Shown here one piece after another: positions 55,208 through 64,000 of a stretch of DNA of 64,000 nt. Below the pieces are notes generated by a model. It did not search any database. It was given only the letters and a program-made list of their open reading frames with translations, and was not told the origin of the DNA. The position numbers were made by a program, and so were the translations under genes. The stretch comes from Spongiivirga citrea (GTDB lineage Bacteria; Bacteroidota; Bacteroidia; Flavobacteriales; Flavobacteriaceae): assembly GCF_010671565.1 (NCBI RefSeq), contig NZ_JAABOQ010000003.1:1-64000 (forward strand), read 5' to 3'. The number at the start of each line of letters is the position of its first letter. The stretch's first letter is position 1.

Positions 55208-58200
55208 ATGAAAAGGATTTTAGGACTATTATTTACTTTTTCCTTTCTATTTTTTTCGTGTAAAAAAAGTAGCAACGCCCTTTTCCAAAAAGTCAGTTAT
55301 TCACACTCAAAAATCGACTTTAAGAACGATTTGAATCCAACTCCAGAGCTTAACATCCTAACCTACCTTTACTACTATAATGGTGCTGGAGTAGCAGCAG
55401 CCGATTTTAACAATGACTCCTTTATTGATCTTTTTTTTACTTCTAATGAAGGAGAAGATAAACTGTACATCAATCAAGGTAACCTCAAATTTATTGATGT
55501 AACGAAAACGGCCAAAATTAAAAATTTTAACAGCTGGTCGACGGGAGTTACTTATACCGATATAAATCAAGATGGACTAGTTGACATTTATATCTGTAAA
55601 GCAAGCAACTACCGATCATTATCTGGACAAAATTTATTATATGTCAATCAAGGTATTGACGACAATGGTATTCCTACTTTTAAAGAAGATGCTGCCAGTT
55701 TTGGACTTGATTTTTCTGGTCTTTCTACGCAGGCAGCTTTTTTTGACTATGACCTTGATGGCGACCTTGATCTATTTTTAATGAATCACTCGGTTCATCC
55801 AAATCGCGCATATGGTAAAGGATCGCAACGGGAAAAATTAGATGCTCGCTCTGGAGATCGTTTGTATCAAAATAATAATGGCCTTTTTGTAGATGTCTCT
55901 GCAAATGCTGGAATTTTTCAAGGAAAGGTTGGCTATGGCCTTGGGTTGGCGATAAGCGATATCAATAGTGACGGATATCCCGATATTTATGTAGGTAATG
56001 ATTTTTATGAAAACGACTACTTATATATCAATAATCAAGACGGAACTTTCGAAGAAATCATCTCCAAAGACGAAAATAGTATAGCCCACACTTCTCATTT
56101 CTCAATGGGTAATGATATAGCAGATATAAATAATGATGGTCTAGTAGATGTAGTATCATTGGATATGCTACCAGAAAATTTAGAAACCTACAAAGCCTCT
56201 GGGTTAGAATTCCCTTACCCAACCTATACTAATTACCTCAAGAATGGATATGCGCCGCAATTCATGCAAAATACCTTACAACTAAACCTAGGAAACAATA
56301 CATTTAGCGAAATTGGTAATTTATCAGGTATTTCGGCCTCGGAATGGTCTTGGGGAGCCTTAGTTGCAGACTATGATAATGACGGTTTGAAAGATATCTT
56401 CATTGCCAATGGAATAAAAGGTGCTACGAATGACATGGATTTTGTTCGGTTCATCTCCAATGATGAGATACAAAAAGGAATTGATCAGGGAATGTCAGAG
56501 GACGACTTAGAACTAATAAAAAAAATACCCGAAAAGAAAACTTCAAATTTCTTCTTTAAAAATAACGGAGATCTTACTTTTAAAGACATCACATCAGAAT
56601 GGACAAATTCAGAAAAATCATTTAGCAACGGCTGCGTTTATGCCGATCTAGATAATGATGGGGACCTTGATATTGTGGTAAACAATGTGAACGAATACCC
56701 ATTCCTATTAGAAAACAAAACGGACACCTTAAAGAATTATATAAACATTCAATTCAAAGGACCAAAAGAAAATATTCTTGGAATAGGTTCTAAAGTCAAA
56801 ATCTATAGTGAGGGTAAAATGCAATTTGCTGAAAATTATAGTAGTCGCGGTTATCTCTCTGCGGTTCCATCCCGACTTCATTTTGGATTGAATACCGCAA
56901 CCAAAGTAGATTCACTTATTGTTAATTGGTCAACTGGAAAACAACAAAAATTGGTCAATGTAAAACCAAACCACTCTATTATTTTAGATATAAAAAATGC
57001 TCATGATCATTTGAGACAAATCGATAGTTCTACGAATTTTATTTTCAAGAAGACAGAAGACCTAATTGACTTTAAGCATAAAGATCAAACGTCATTAGAA
57101 TTTAATTACAATCCGCTAATTCCATATGCGAGTACAAATGAAGGGCCTTCAATTACAGTTACTGACGTCAATAATGACAAAAAAGATGATCTTCTTGTAG
57201 GTGGAGCGAAGGCACAAGCCTCTTCCCTGTTTATTCAAAAAGATGATGGCACTTTTGAGCAGATACAATCAGGCACTTTTCAAGAGGACGCGATTAATGA
57301 AGATACATCTCAAGTATTTTTTGATGCAAATGGTGATGAATGGGTTGATCTATTAATAGTAAGTGGTGGAAACGAATTCATAAATGGAAAGGCATTAAAA
57401 CCTCGCATTTATTTAAATAACAAAGGTGTTTTTGAAAAGGATATCACTCAATTCCAAAATATAGAAATAAATGCCTCAAAGGCCGTCGCAGTAGATTTTG
57501 ATAAAGATGGCGATATGGATATTGCCATTAGCTCCGATCTAGTCCCGCGTGAATTCGGACAAACCCCAAAACAATATCTTTTTATAAATAAAGGGAATGG
57601 GGTTTTTGAAGACGTCACCAATACTATTGCTCCGGAATTTTCATGGTTGGGAAATGTAAAAGATATGGTTTGGAAAGATATCGACAATAACGGATTTCTA
57701 GATTTAATTGCTGTCGGTCATTGGATGCCAATATCTATATTTTTAAATGACGGAAAGAAGCTAAAATTGCAGTCCAATAAAAGTCTTGAAAATACAAATG
57801 GGCTATGGAATAGCGCTCAAGTTCATGATTTTGATAAGGATGGTGACCTAGATATTGTTGCTGGTAACTTCGGAGAAAACAGCAAGCTCAAGGCTTCTCA
57901 AGAATATCCCCTAACCTTGTATCGCAACGATTTTGACAATAATGAATCAACTGAAACCTTGATAACATATTTTTACAAAGGACAGGAAACAACTTTAGCT
58001 TCTAAGGACGAATTGGTTCAACAATTACCGCAACTAAACAAGGAATTTTTATCATATAACAAATTTGCAAAAGCTTCTTTAGATGATTTATTTACTTCAA
58101 AAAAACTGAAAGAAGCAGAAAAAAAATACTGTTATACATTATCATCGACCTACTACGAAAATGACGGGAATGGCAATTTTACTCCAAAAATATTGCCCAA

Positions 58201-58516
58201 ATTGGCTCAGTTATCGACGGTTAATGACGTTGCGATTTCCGATTTTAATAAAGATGGCTATAATGACCTATTTTTCGTTGGCAATAACCTAGAAATTAGC
58301 ACCCAATTGGGTAGGATGGATGCATCGCATGGACTACTTTTACAAAATGATAGAAACGGCTATTTCAACACCAATATACCCCAAAATCCTATCGTAAACG
58401 GTCCTGCTAGAAACATTCAACAAATAGTAGTAAATGGTGAAGAACATTTTGTGGTCACCATTAATAATGGCAAACCAATTTTCTTAAAAAAAGTTACCAA
58501 TACTAATAATGATTAA
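55208..58516 (+). CDS. FG-GAP/ASPIC-UnbV (CRTAC1-like) lipoprotein A
   Basis: About 1102 residues from the ATG at 55208 (MKRILGLLFTFSFLFFSCKK), which begins a lipoprotein signal; the frame open from 55154 has no such support. Many Asp-rich FG-GAP/VCBS blades follow, for example DFNNDSFIDLFFTS, DINQDGLVDIYIC, DYDLDGDLDLFLMN and DLDNDGDLDIVVNN, each a calcium-binding-like DxDxDGxxD loop. A central ASPIC/UnbV domain (GIGSKVKIYSEGK ... RLHFGLNTATKVDSLIVNWSTGKQQ) precedes a second propeller half. It probably folds as beta-propellers on the cell surface. Role unknown; location beside susCD suggests glycan or protein binding. Confidence 0.9.
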   Translation: MKRILGLLFTFSFLFFSCKKSSNALFQKVSYSHSKIDFKNDLNPTPELNILTYLYYYNGAGVAAADFNNDSFIDLFFTSNEGEDKLYINQGNLKFIDVTKTAKIKNFNSWSTGVTYTDINQDGLVDIYICKASNYRSLSGQNLLYVNQGIDDNGIPTFKEDAASFGLDFSGLSTQAAFFDYDLDGDLDLFLMNHSVHPNRAYGKGSQREKLDARSGDRLYQNNNGLFVDVSANAGIFQGKVGYGLGLAISDINSDGYPDIYVGNDFYENDYLYINNQDGTFEEIISKDENSIAHTSHFSMGNDIADINNDGLVDVVSLDMLPENLETYKASGLEFPYPTYTNYLKNGYAPQFMQNTLQLNLGNNTFSEIGNLSGISASEWSWGALVADYDNDGLKDIFIANGIKGATNDMDFVRFISNDEIQKGIDQGMSEDDLELIKKIPEKKTSNFFFKNNGDLTFKDITSEWTNSEKSFSNGCVYADLDNDGDLDIVVNNVNEYPFLLENKTDTLKNYINIQFKGPKENILGIGSKVKIYSEGKMQFAENYSSRGYLSAVPSRLHFGLNTATKVDSLIVNWSTGKQQKLVNVKPNHSIILDIKNAHDHLRQIDSSTNFIFKKTEDLIDFKHKDQTSLEFNYNPLIPYASTNEGPSITVTDVNNDKKDDLLVGGAKAQASSLFIQKDDGTFEQIQSGTFQEDAINEDTSQVFFDANGDEWVDLLIVSGGNEFINGKALKPRIYLNNKGVFEKDITQFQNIEINASKAVAVDFDKDGDMDIAISSDLVPREFGQTPKQYLFINKGNGVFEDVTNTIAPEFSWLGNVKDMVWKDIDNNGFLDLIAVGHWMPISIFLNDGKKLKLQSNKSLENTNGLWNSAQVHDFDKDGDLDIVAGNFGENSKLKASQEYPLTLYRNDFDNNESTETLITYFYKGQETTLASKDELVQQLPQLNKEFLSYNKFAKASLDDLFTSKKLKEAEKKYCYTLSSTYYENDGNGNFTPKILPKLAQLSTVNDVAISDFNKDGYNDLFFVGNNLEISTQLGRMDASHGLLLQNDRNGYFNTNIPQNPIVNGPARNIQQIVVNGEEHFVVTINNGKPIFLKKVTNTNND

Positions 58517-61500
58517 GCGTTTAATTTTACTTTTTTCCATTTTTATTTGGTGTTTTTCTTGCGACGAGAAGAATGAAAAACAACTAAATAGCACTTCAGA
58601 CACAACCACACTATTTGATTTATTGCCTGCTTCTCAAACAGGCGTCGATTTTGTCAATGAAGTAGCCAACCAAAAGAATTTCAATATTTTTAAATACCGC
58701 AACTTTTATAATGGCGGTGGTGTTGCCATAGGTGACATCAATAATGACGGACTAGTAGATATTTATATGACCGCCAATATGGGCGCAAATAAATTATATC
58801 TAAACAAAGGTGATTTTAAATTTGAAGATATCTCCAAATCTGCGGGTGTCGAAGGCAATAAACCTTGGTCTACAGGGGTAAATATGGTCGACGTTAATCA
58901 AGATGGTTTACTGGATATTTACGTCAGCAATGCAGGGAATTTAGAAGGAAACAACCATGACAATGATTTATATATCAATAATGGTGATCTAACCTTTACC
59001 GAAAAAGCAAATGAATACAATTTGGCAAAAACTGGTTTTTCAACACATGCTTCATTCTTCGACTACGACAAAGACGGCGACCTAGACGCCTACATTTTAA
59101 ATAATAGTAACATTCCTGTTAGTAGCTTAGGCTATGCAGAACAGCGAAGTGTAAGAGCTCAAGATTGGGAAGGTGTCCCATTTATTTTCAGAGGAGTTGG
59201 TGATATGTTATTGCGTAATGATAACGGAAAATTTATAGATGTAAGTGAAGAAGCTGGAATTTACGGTAGTCTTATTGGTTTTGGTTTAGGTGTTGTTGTA
59301 ACCGATATCAATCAAGATTTGTACCCAGATATATACGTGTCTAACGATTTTTATGAGCGTGATTACCTTTATATCAATAATCAAGACGGTACGTTTAGAG
59401 AAGAAATAAAAGAATGGACCTCTCACCTATCGCTATCAGCTATGGGAATTGACATGGCCGATATTAACAATGACGGTTTTGCGGAAATTTTTATCACCGA
59501 TATGCTTCCTGAAGCTGATCAGCGGGTAAAATCGGTAATGGAATTTGAAGGCTATAATGTGTTTAAATTAAAACAAAGTAAAGACTTCTATCAGCAGTAT
59601 ATTCAAAATACGCTACAGCTCAATAATGGTAATGGGTCGTTTTCTGAAATAGCATACTATAGTGGCGTTGATGCAACCGATTGGAGCTGGGCTGGATTAC
59701 TATTTGATATGGATAATGATGGCCTTCGTGATATATATATTACAAACGGTATCAATCACGATCTAACGGACCTCGATTTTGTTGATTTTTTTGCCAATGA
59801 GATCATCCAAAAAATGGCACTTACCGGGCGTAAGGAATCTATTGATTCTATCATTAATAAAATGCCTATTAGACCACAACCTAATTATGCATACCGCAAT
59901 AATGGTGACATAACTTTTTCAAATGCAAATAAAGATTGGGGATTTGAATTGGCGAGTATGTCTAATGGAGCTGCTTACGGTGATCTCGATAATGATGGTG
60001 ATTTAGATGTCGTTGTGAACAATGTGAACATGCCGGCATTTGTATATGAGAATCAAACTGATAGTTTAAGAAACCACAATTACATCAAATTAAAGTTCGA
60101 AGGCGATGATCAAAATAAGTTTGCCATTGGTACCACTGTCAAATTATACTACCAAGACAAAATCGTTTTCCAAGAATTAATGCCATTTCGGGGCTTTCAA
60201 TCTTCTATGGATTATGACATGACCATTGGGCTAGGCGAAACAGCCAAAATTGATTCGGTAAGAGTCATTTGGCCTAATGATATGACTCAACTATTAACCG
60301 ATGTTAATCCAAATCAAACAATAACTTTAAAAAACAAAGAAGCTACAAATACATATCAAATTCCAGTTCCTAGAAAGAAAAAACCGTTTTTAAAAGAGGT
60401 AGAATCTAGCAAACTTATCGCACACAAAGAAAACAATTACAATGATTTTAATAACGAGGGGCTTATATATAATCTAGTATCACAAGAAGGGCCTGCGATG
60501 GCGGCTGCCGATGTAAATGGTGATGGACATGAGGATATGTTTATTGGTGGTGCAAAGGGGCAAGTTGCTCAGCTATATTTACATCAAGGAAATGGGAAAT
60601 TTAATATCAAAGAGCAAGCTGTTTTTCAATCTATTGACAAGGAATATGAAGATACGGCTGCAACCTTTGTTGATGTAGATGGTGACAGTGATCAAGATTT
60701 GATTGTCGGAAGCGGTGGAAATCAACTTGGCGAAGAAATAGCATATCGAGCAAGAATATATCTTAATGATGGAAAAGGCAACTTTAGTAAGTCTCCATTT
60801 ACCATGCCATCAACCTTTAAAAATATTTCCGTAATCACTACTAATGACTTTGACAATGATGGTGATCAAGATCTGTTTATCGGATCAAGAAACACCGTTG
60901 GGACATTTGGTGTTAGTCCGAATCATCTGTTGCTTCAAAATAATGGCGATGGTACTTTTGTTGATGTTACCCAAAGATTGGCTTACGACCTTAAAACAGC
61001 TGGAATGGTTACTAATGCCATTTGGGAAGATATGGATGAGGACGGAAAAAAAGATCTTATTACAGTTTCTGACTGGGGAGTTGCAACGATTTACAAAAAC
61101 AACGGACGGCGTCTAAGCAAATTAAACAGTGATTTAGACAGTCTAAGTGGCTGGTGGGGAGCGGTTGAAGCAGCAGATCTCGATAATGATGGGGATAAAG
61201 ATTTGATTCTAGGTAATCAAGGTATGAATCTCCATTATGCTCCAAAAGAAGGGCAGTCTATGAAAATGTGGATAAACGATTTTGACAACAATGGTACTGT
61301 TGAGCAGATTGTTACCATGCAAAAAGATGGTAAAGATTATCCAATTCATCAAAAAAAGGAATTGACAGAACAGATAGTATCATTAAAAAAACAAAACCTA
61401 AAGGCATCGGAATACGCGAAAAAAACGATTGACGAACTTTTCCCAGAGGAAGTGTTTAAAAAGTCGATCATGAAGGAAGTAAAAACTGGAGAATCTGTTA

Positions 61501-61859
61501 TTGCTATTAACGAAGGTGGTGGCAAATTTACTTTCAAGAAGCTACCGCCAAGAGTTCAGCTTTCCTGTATTTGCGACATAAGCTGTATCGATGTAAATAA
61601 GGACGGAAATCTCGATCTAGTAATGGGAGGTAATGATTTTGAGTTTAAACCGCAATACTCCAGGTTAGATGCAAGTTACGGTCATGTATTATTAGGTGAT
61701 GGAAAGCTCAACTTTAAGTGGCAAGATTATAACACAAGTGGTTTCTTCGTGAAAAATGAACTGAAACATTTAAAGCAGCTTAAGGACAAGTCAGGTAAGA
61801 CATTTTTAGTTGCCGCCATCAATAATGATAAACCTAAGGTTTTTGCCATCAATGAATAA
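58509..61859 (+). CDS. FG-GAP/ASPIC-UnbV (CRTAC1-like) lipoprotein B
   Basis: A 1116-residue paralogue with lipoprotein signal (FIWCFSC, Cys18). It has the same plan as its neighbours: propeller blades with DINNDGLVDIYMT, DVNQDGLLDIYVSN, DYDKDGDLDAYILN and DLDNDGDLDVVVNN, the ASPIC/UnbV domain (AIGTTVKLYYQDKIVF ... MDYDMTIGLGETAKIDSVRVIWPND), then a second set of blades. Its start overlaps the end of gene A by 8 bp and its end overlaps the next gene by 8 bp, so the three are translationally coupled. Confidence 0.92.
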   Translation: MIKRLILLFSIFIWCFSCDEKNEKQLNSTSDTTTLFDLLPASQTGVDFVNEVANQKNFNIFKYRNFYNGGGVAIGDINNDGLVDIYMTANMGANKLYLNKGDFKFEDISKSAGVEGNKPWSTGVNMVDVNQDGLLDIYVSNAGNLEGNNHDNDLYINNGDLTFTEKANEYNLAKTGFSTHASFFDYDKDGDLDAYILNNSNIPVSSLGYAEQRSVRAQDWEGVPFIFRGVGDMLLRNDNGKFIDVSEEAGIYGSLIGFGLGVVVTDINQDLYPDIYVSNDFYERDYLYINNQDGTFREEIKEWTSHLSLSAMGIDMADINNDGFAEIFITDMLPEADQRVKSVMEFEGYNVFKLKQSKDFYQQYIQNTLQLNNGNGSFSEIAYYSGVDATDWSWAGLLFDMDNDGLRDIYITNGINHDLTDLDFVDFFANEIIQKMALTGRKESIDSIINKMPIRPQPNYAYRNNGDITFSNANKDWGFELASMSNGAAYGDLDNDGDLDVVVNNVNMPAFVYENQTDSLRNHNYIKLKFEGDDQNKFAIGTTVKLYYQDKIVFQELMPFRGFQSSMDYDMTIGLGETAKIDSVRVIWPNDMTQLLTDVNPNQTITLKNKEATNTYQIPVPRKKKPFLKEVESSKLIAHKENNYNDFNNEGLIYNLVSQEGPAMAAADVNGDGHEDMFIGGAKGQVAQLYLHQGNGKFNIKEQAVFQSIDKEYEDTAATFVDVDGDSDQDLIVGSGGNQLGEEIAYRARIYLNDGKGNFSKSPFTMPSTFKNISVITTNDFDNDGDQDLFIGSRNTVGTFGVSPNHLLLQNNGDGTFVDVTQRLAYDLKTAGMVTNAIWEDMDEDGKKDLITVSDWGVATIYKNNGRRLSKLNSDLDSLSGWWGAVEAADLDNDGDKDLILGNQGMNLHYAPKEGQSMKMWINDFDNNGTVEQIVTMQKDGKDYPIHQKKELTEQIVSLKKQNLKASEYAKKTIDELFPEEVFKKSIMKEVKTGESVIAINEGGGKFTFKKLPPRVQLSCICDISCIDVNKDGNLDLVMGGNDFEFKPQYSRLDASYGHVLLGDGKLNFKWQDYNTSGFFVKNELKHLKQLKDKSGKTFLVAAINNDKPKVFAINE

Positions 61860-64000
61860 ACTGGTTCTCATCATTGTTCTTTCGATAATTCTTGTGGGCT
61901 GTGATTCTTCAAGTAATCGACTTTTTTCAAATCCTAGCGCAAAAGAAACAGGGATTCAGTTCGTCAACACATTGACCGACACTGATGAAATGAACATACT
62001 TGATTATTTATACTATTACAATGGCGGTGGTGTCGCCATCGGAGATATAAATAACGATAGTCTTCCAGACATTTTCTTCTCTGGGAATCAAGTTAAAAAT
62101 CAACTATATCTCAACAAGGGAAATCTATCTTTTGAAAACATTTCTGAAAAGGCAGGAATTGAAGGAAATAGCACCTGGAATACAGGGGCTATTATGGGTG
62201 ATGTCAATGGAGATGGACTTCTAGATATTTATGTTTGCGCTGTTGTAGGCGTTAACGGATTCGATGGCTATAACGAATTATACATAAATAATGGTGATGC
62301 GACTTTCACCGAAAGTGCAGCAAAATATGGGCTTGATTTTGATTCTTATAGCTCATCTGCAGCATTTCTAGACTACGATCTTGACGGAGATTTAGATATT
62401 TACCTTCTAAACCACGCCATTCATACTCAGGAATCATATGGTAAGGCCAATTTAAGATTCAAAAGATCTTATGAAACCGGAGACAAACTTTTACAAAACG
62501 ACAACGGTAAATTCATAGATGTAAGCGAAAAAGCTGGAATTTATGGTGGAATTAACGGTTATGGATTGGGGGTAGCAATATCGGACTTCAATGATGACGG
62601 TTTTCCAGATATTTATGTCGGCAATGATTTTCATGAAGATGATTATTATTATTTGAACAATGGTGACGGCACCTTTAAAGAAAGTGTCAAAGATCATTTT
62701 GGTCATATTACCCGATTCTCTATGGGTAGCGATGTCGCCGATATAAATCATGATGGGTTGCCCGACATTATCTCATTAGATATGCTACCAGAAGATGAAA
62801 AAGCACTGAAATCTACAGAAGGTGATGACAACATACAAACGCAAAAATTGCGTATTGAGCGATATGGTTACCATTATCAGTTTACCAGAAACATGCTTCA
62901 AATAAACCAACCTGATGGCAATTTTATAGAAACTGCGTTGTTGAGCGGCATAGCTGCAACCGACTGGAGTTGGAGTGCGCTTTTTGGTGATTACAATCAA
63001 GACGGAGAACAAGATCTGTTTATTTCCAACGGGATTCCCAAACGCCCAAACGATCTCGATTTTATCAATTTCGTTTCGAATGATCAAATTCAACAGAAAA
63101 TCAATAATACTAAATTAGTAGACGATCAAGCGATTAATATGATTCCTTCAGGAGCCGTTTCCAATTATGTGTTCTCTGGAACCCCTGATCTTCGTTTTAA
63201 AGATGAATCACAAAAATGGATAACAAATGACACCTTAGTATCTGGTGCCACAGCTTATGGCGATTTAGATAACGATGGTGACTTAGACATCATTACTAAC
63301 AATATCGATGCTGCTCCAACAATTTACATCAATAATACTAATGAAAAAGCCAATTATCTAAAACTATCGTTTAACTATAAAAGTGAAAACTGGTTTGGTA
63401 TTGGCACCAAGATTTATTCATATCATAAAGGTGTTCTACAATATAAGGAGTTATATCCTGTAAGGGGATTTCAAGCTAGCTCAGAGCCTATTATCCATTT
63501 TGGATATGGAAATACAACCATAGTTGACTCTATTAAAGTTGTTTGGCCAGATCGCACGTTTCAGTTAATGCATAATGTGGAAACGAATCAGTCTTTAAAA
63601 ATAGAACTTGCTAATACACAACCAGTGTCGCCAAAAAATATCAATAAGACTATTTTTAATAAGGTCACTGGTAATTTGGGCATCAATTTTAAGCATAAGG
63701 AAGATAACTATACCGATTTTAATAGACAGAAATTAATTCCATTTCAATTTTCGGATCGCGGTCCTGCTTTGGCTATTGGAGATATCAATGATGATGGTAA
63801 AGATGATATTTTCTTTGGCGGCTCTAAATTTAATAGTGCAACCGTTTTTGCTGAAAGAGATTCAGTTTATACCAAAACTAAGATTCCACAAATTCTTAAA
63901 GATTCGATTAACGAAGAGGTAGCAGCAATCATTAAAGATTTTGATGGCGATGGTAAAAACGATCTTGTTATTGGTACTGGTGGTGGTGATTTCTTCGGAG
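61852..64000 (+). CDS. FG-GAP/ASPIC-UnbV (CRTAC1-like) lipoprotein C, 3' end outside window
   Basis: The frame opens with the ATG at 61852 and stays open to the window end (at least 716 residues). The signal MNKLVLIIVLSIILVGC is a lipoprotein type. Blades include DINNDSLPDIFFSG, DVNGDGLLDIYVC, DYDLDGDLDIYLLN and DLDNDGDLDIITNN; the ASPIC/UnbV region is GIGTKIYSYHKGVLQYKELYPVRGFQ followed by HFGYGNTTIVDSIKVVWPD. It is a third paralogue with the same architecture; the second propeller half begins near 63700 and is cut. Confidence 0.9.
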   Translation, partial: MNKLVLIIVLSIILVGCDSSSNRLFSNPSAKETGIQFVNTLTDTDEMNILDYLYYYNGGGVAIGDINNDSLPDIFFSGNQVKNQLYLNKGNLSFENISEKAGIEGNSTWNTGAIMGDVNGDGLLDIYVCAVVGVNGFDGYNELYINNGDATFTESAAKYGLDFDSYSSSAAFLDYDLDGDLDIYLLNHAIHTQESYGKANLRFKRSYETGDKLLQNDNGKFIDVSEKAGIYGGINGYGLGVAISDFNDDGFPDIYVGNDFHEDDYYYLNNGDGTFKESVKDHFGHITRFSMGSDVADINHDGLPDIISLDMLPEDEKALKSTEGDDNIQTQKLRIERYGYHYQFTRNMLQINQPDGNFIETALLSGIAATDWSWSALFGDYNQDGEQDLFISNGIPKRPNDLDFINFVSNDQIQQKINNTKLVDDQAINMIPSGAVSNYVFSGTPDLRFKDESQKWITNDTLVSGATAYGDLDNDGDLDIITNNIDAAPTIYINNTNEKANYLKLSFNYKSENWFGIGTKIYSYHKGVLQYKELYPVRGFQASSEPIIHFGYGNTTIVDSIKVVWPDRTFQLMHNVETNQSLKIELANTQPVSPKNINKTIFNKVTGNLGINFKHKEDNYTDFNRQKLIPFQFSDRGPALAIGDINDDGKDDIFFGGSKFNSATVFAERDSVYTKTKIPQILKDSINEEVAAIIKDFDGDGKNDLVIGTGGGDFFG

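Overview
The window reads as chromosome from a member of the Bacteroidota, most likely a (probably marine) Flavobacteriaceae. The evidence is low GC, genes without Shine-Dalgarno sites, promoters of the TTTG / TAnnTTTG type, SusC/SusD pairs, a type 9 secretion sorting domain, a subtype-iii-like T6SS sheath pair, and a DnaE with a fused proofreading domain. Genus cannot be fixed from the sequence alone.

Layout. 1-3584: the 3' part of a large PKD/Ig-like surface protein with 498-bp internal repeats, ending at a bidirectional terminator. 3726-8122 (minus): clpV-tssB-tssC, a T6SS contractile sheath and its recycling ATPase, with no other T6SS gene in view. 8217-11845: a GH3-like adenylating enzyme, a DUF2797 protein, a LysE-type exporter and RuvC. 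11971-16268 (minus): a BlaI-type repressor, a BlaR1-like M56 membrane protein with two TonB C-terminal domains, a TPR protein and a TonB-C lipoprotein, preceded by a perfect 34-bp palindrome. 16418: a DUF456 membrane protein. 16972-17155: a candidate structured RNA with its own terminator. 17275-21100 (minus): a TPR histidine kinase and LuxR-type regulator, a 51-residue acidic lipoprotein and a LytTR regulator, flanked by two copies of an unusual TGCGCA-based palindrome. 21522-21595: tRNA-Asp. 21818-30996 (minus): DUF58 protein, thioredoxin, seven-heme cytochrome c lipoprotein, DNA polymerase III alpha, a HI0933-type flavoprotein and a GDPD-like protein that lacks its catalytic residues.

31218-49995 is an alpha-glucan (starch, glycogen or maltodextrin) utilisation locus. 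The minus strand carries lacI, pgmB, GH65 phosphorylase and two GH13 enzymes. The plus strand carries susC, susD, two SusE-type surface proteins and a T9SS-exported GH13 amylase. Inferred flow: the secreted amylase and SusE/D proteins cut and bind glucan at the surface, SusC imports oligosaccharides, the periplasmic and lipoprotein GH13 enzymes shorten them, and cytoplasmic GH65 plus beta-phosphoglucomutase convert maltose to glucose and glucose 6-phosphate. No inner-membrane maltose importer is in the window.

50300-64000 holds a second susCD pair, a strong terminator, and three tandem FG-GAP/ASPIC-UnbV lipoprotein genes; the last runs off the window. A perfect LacI-type palindrome before the second susC and an imperfect relative before the first susC suggest that one regulator controls both loci.
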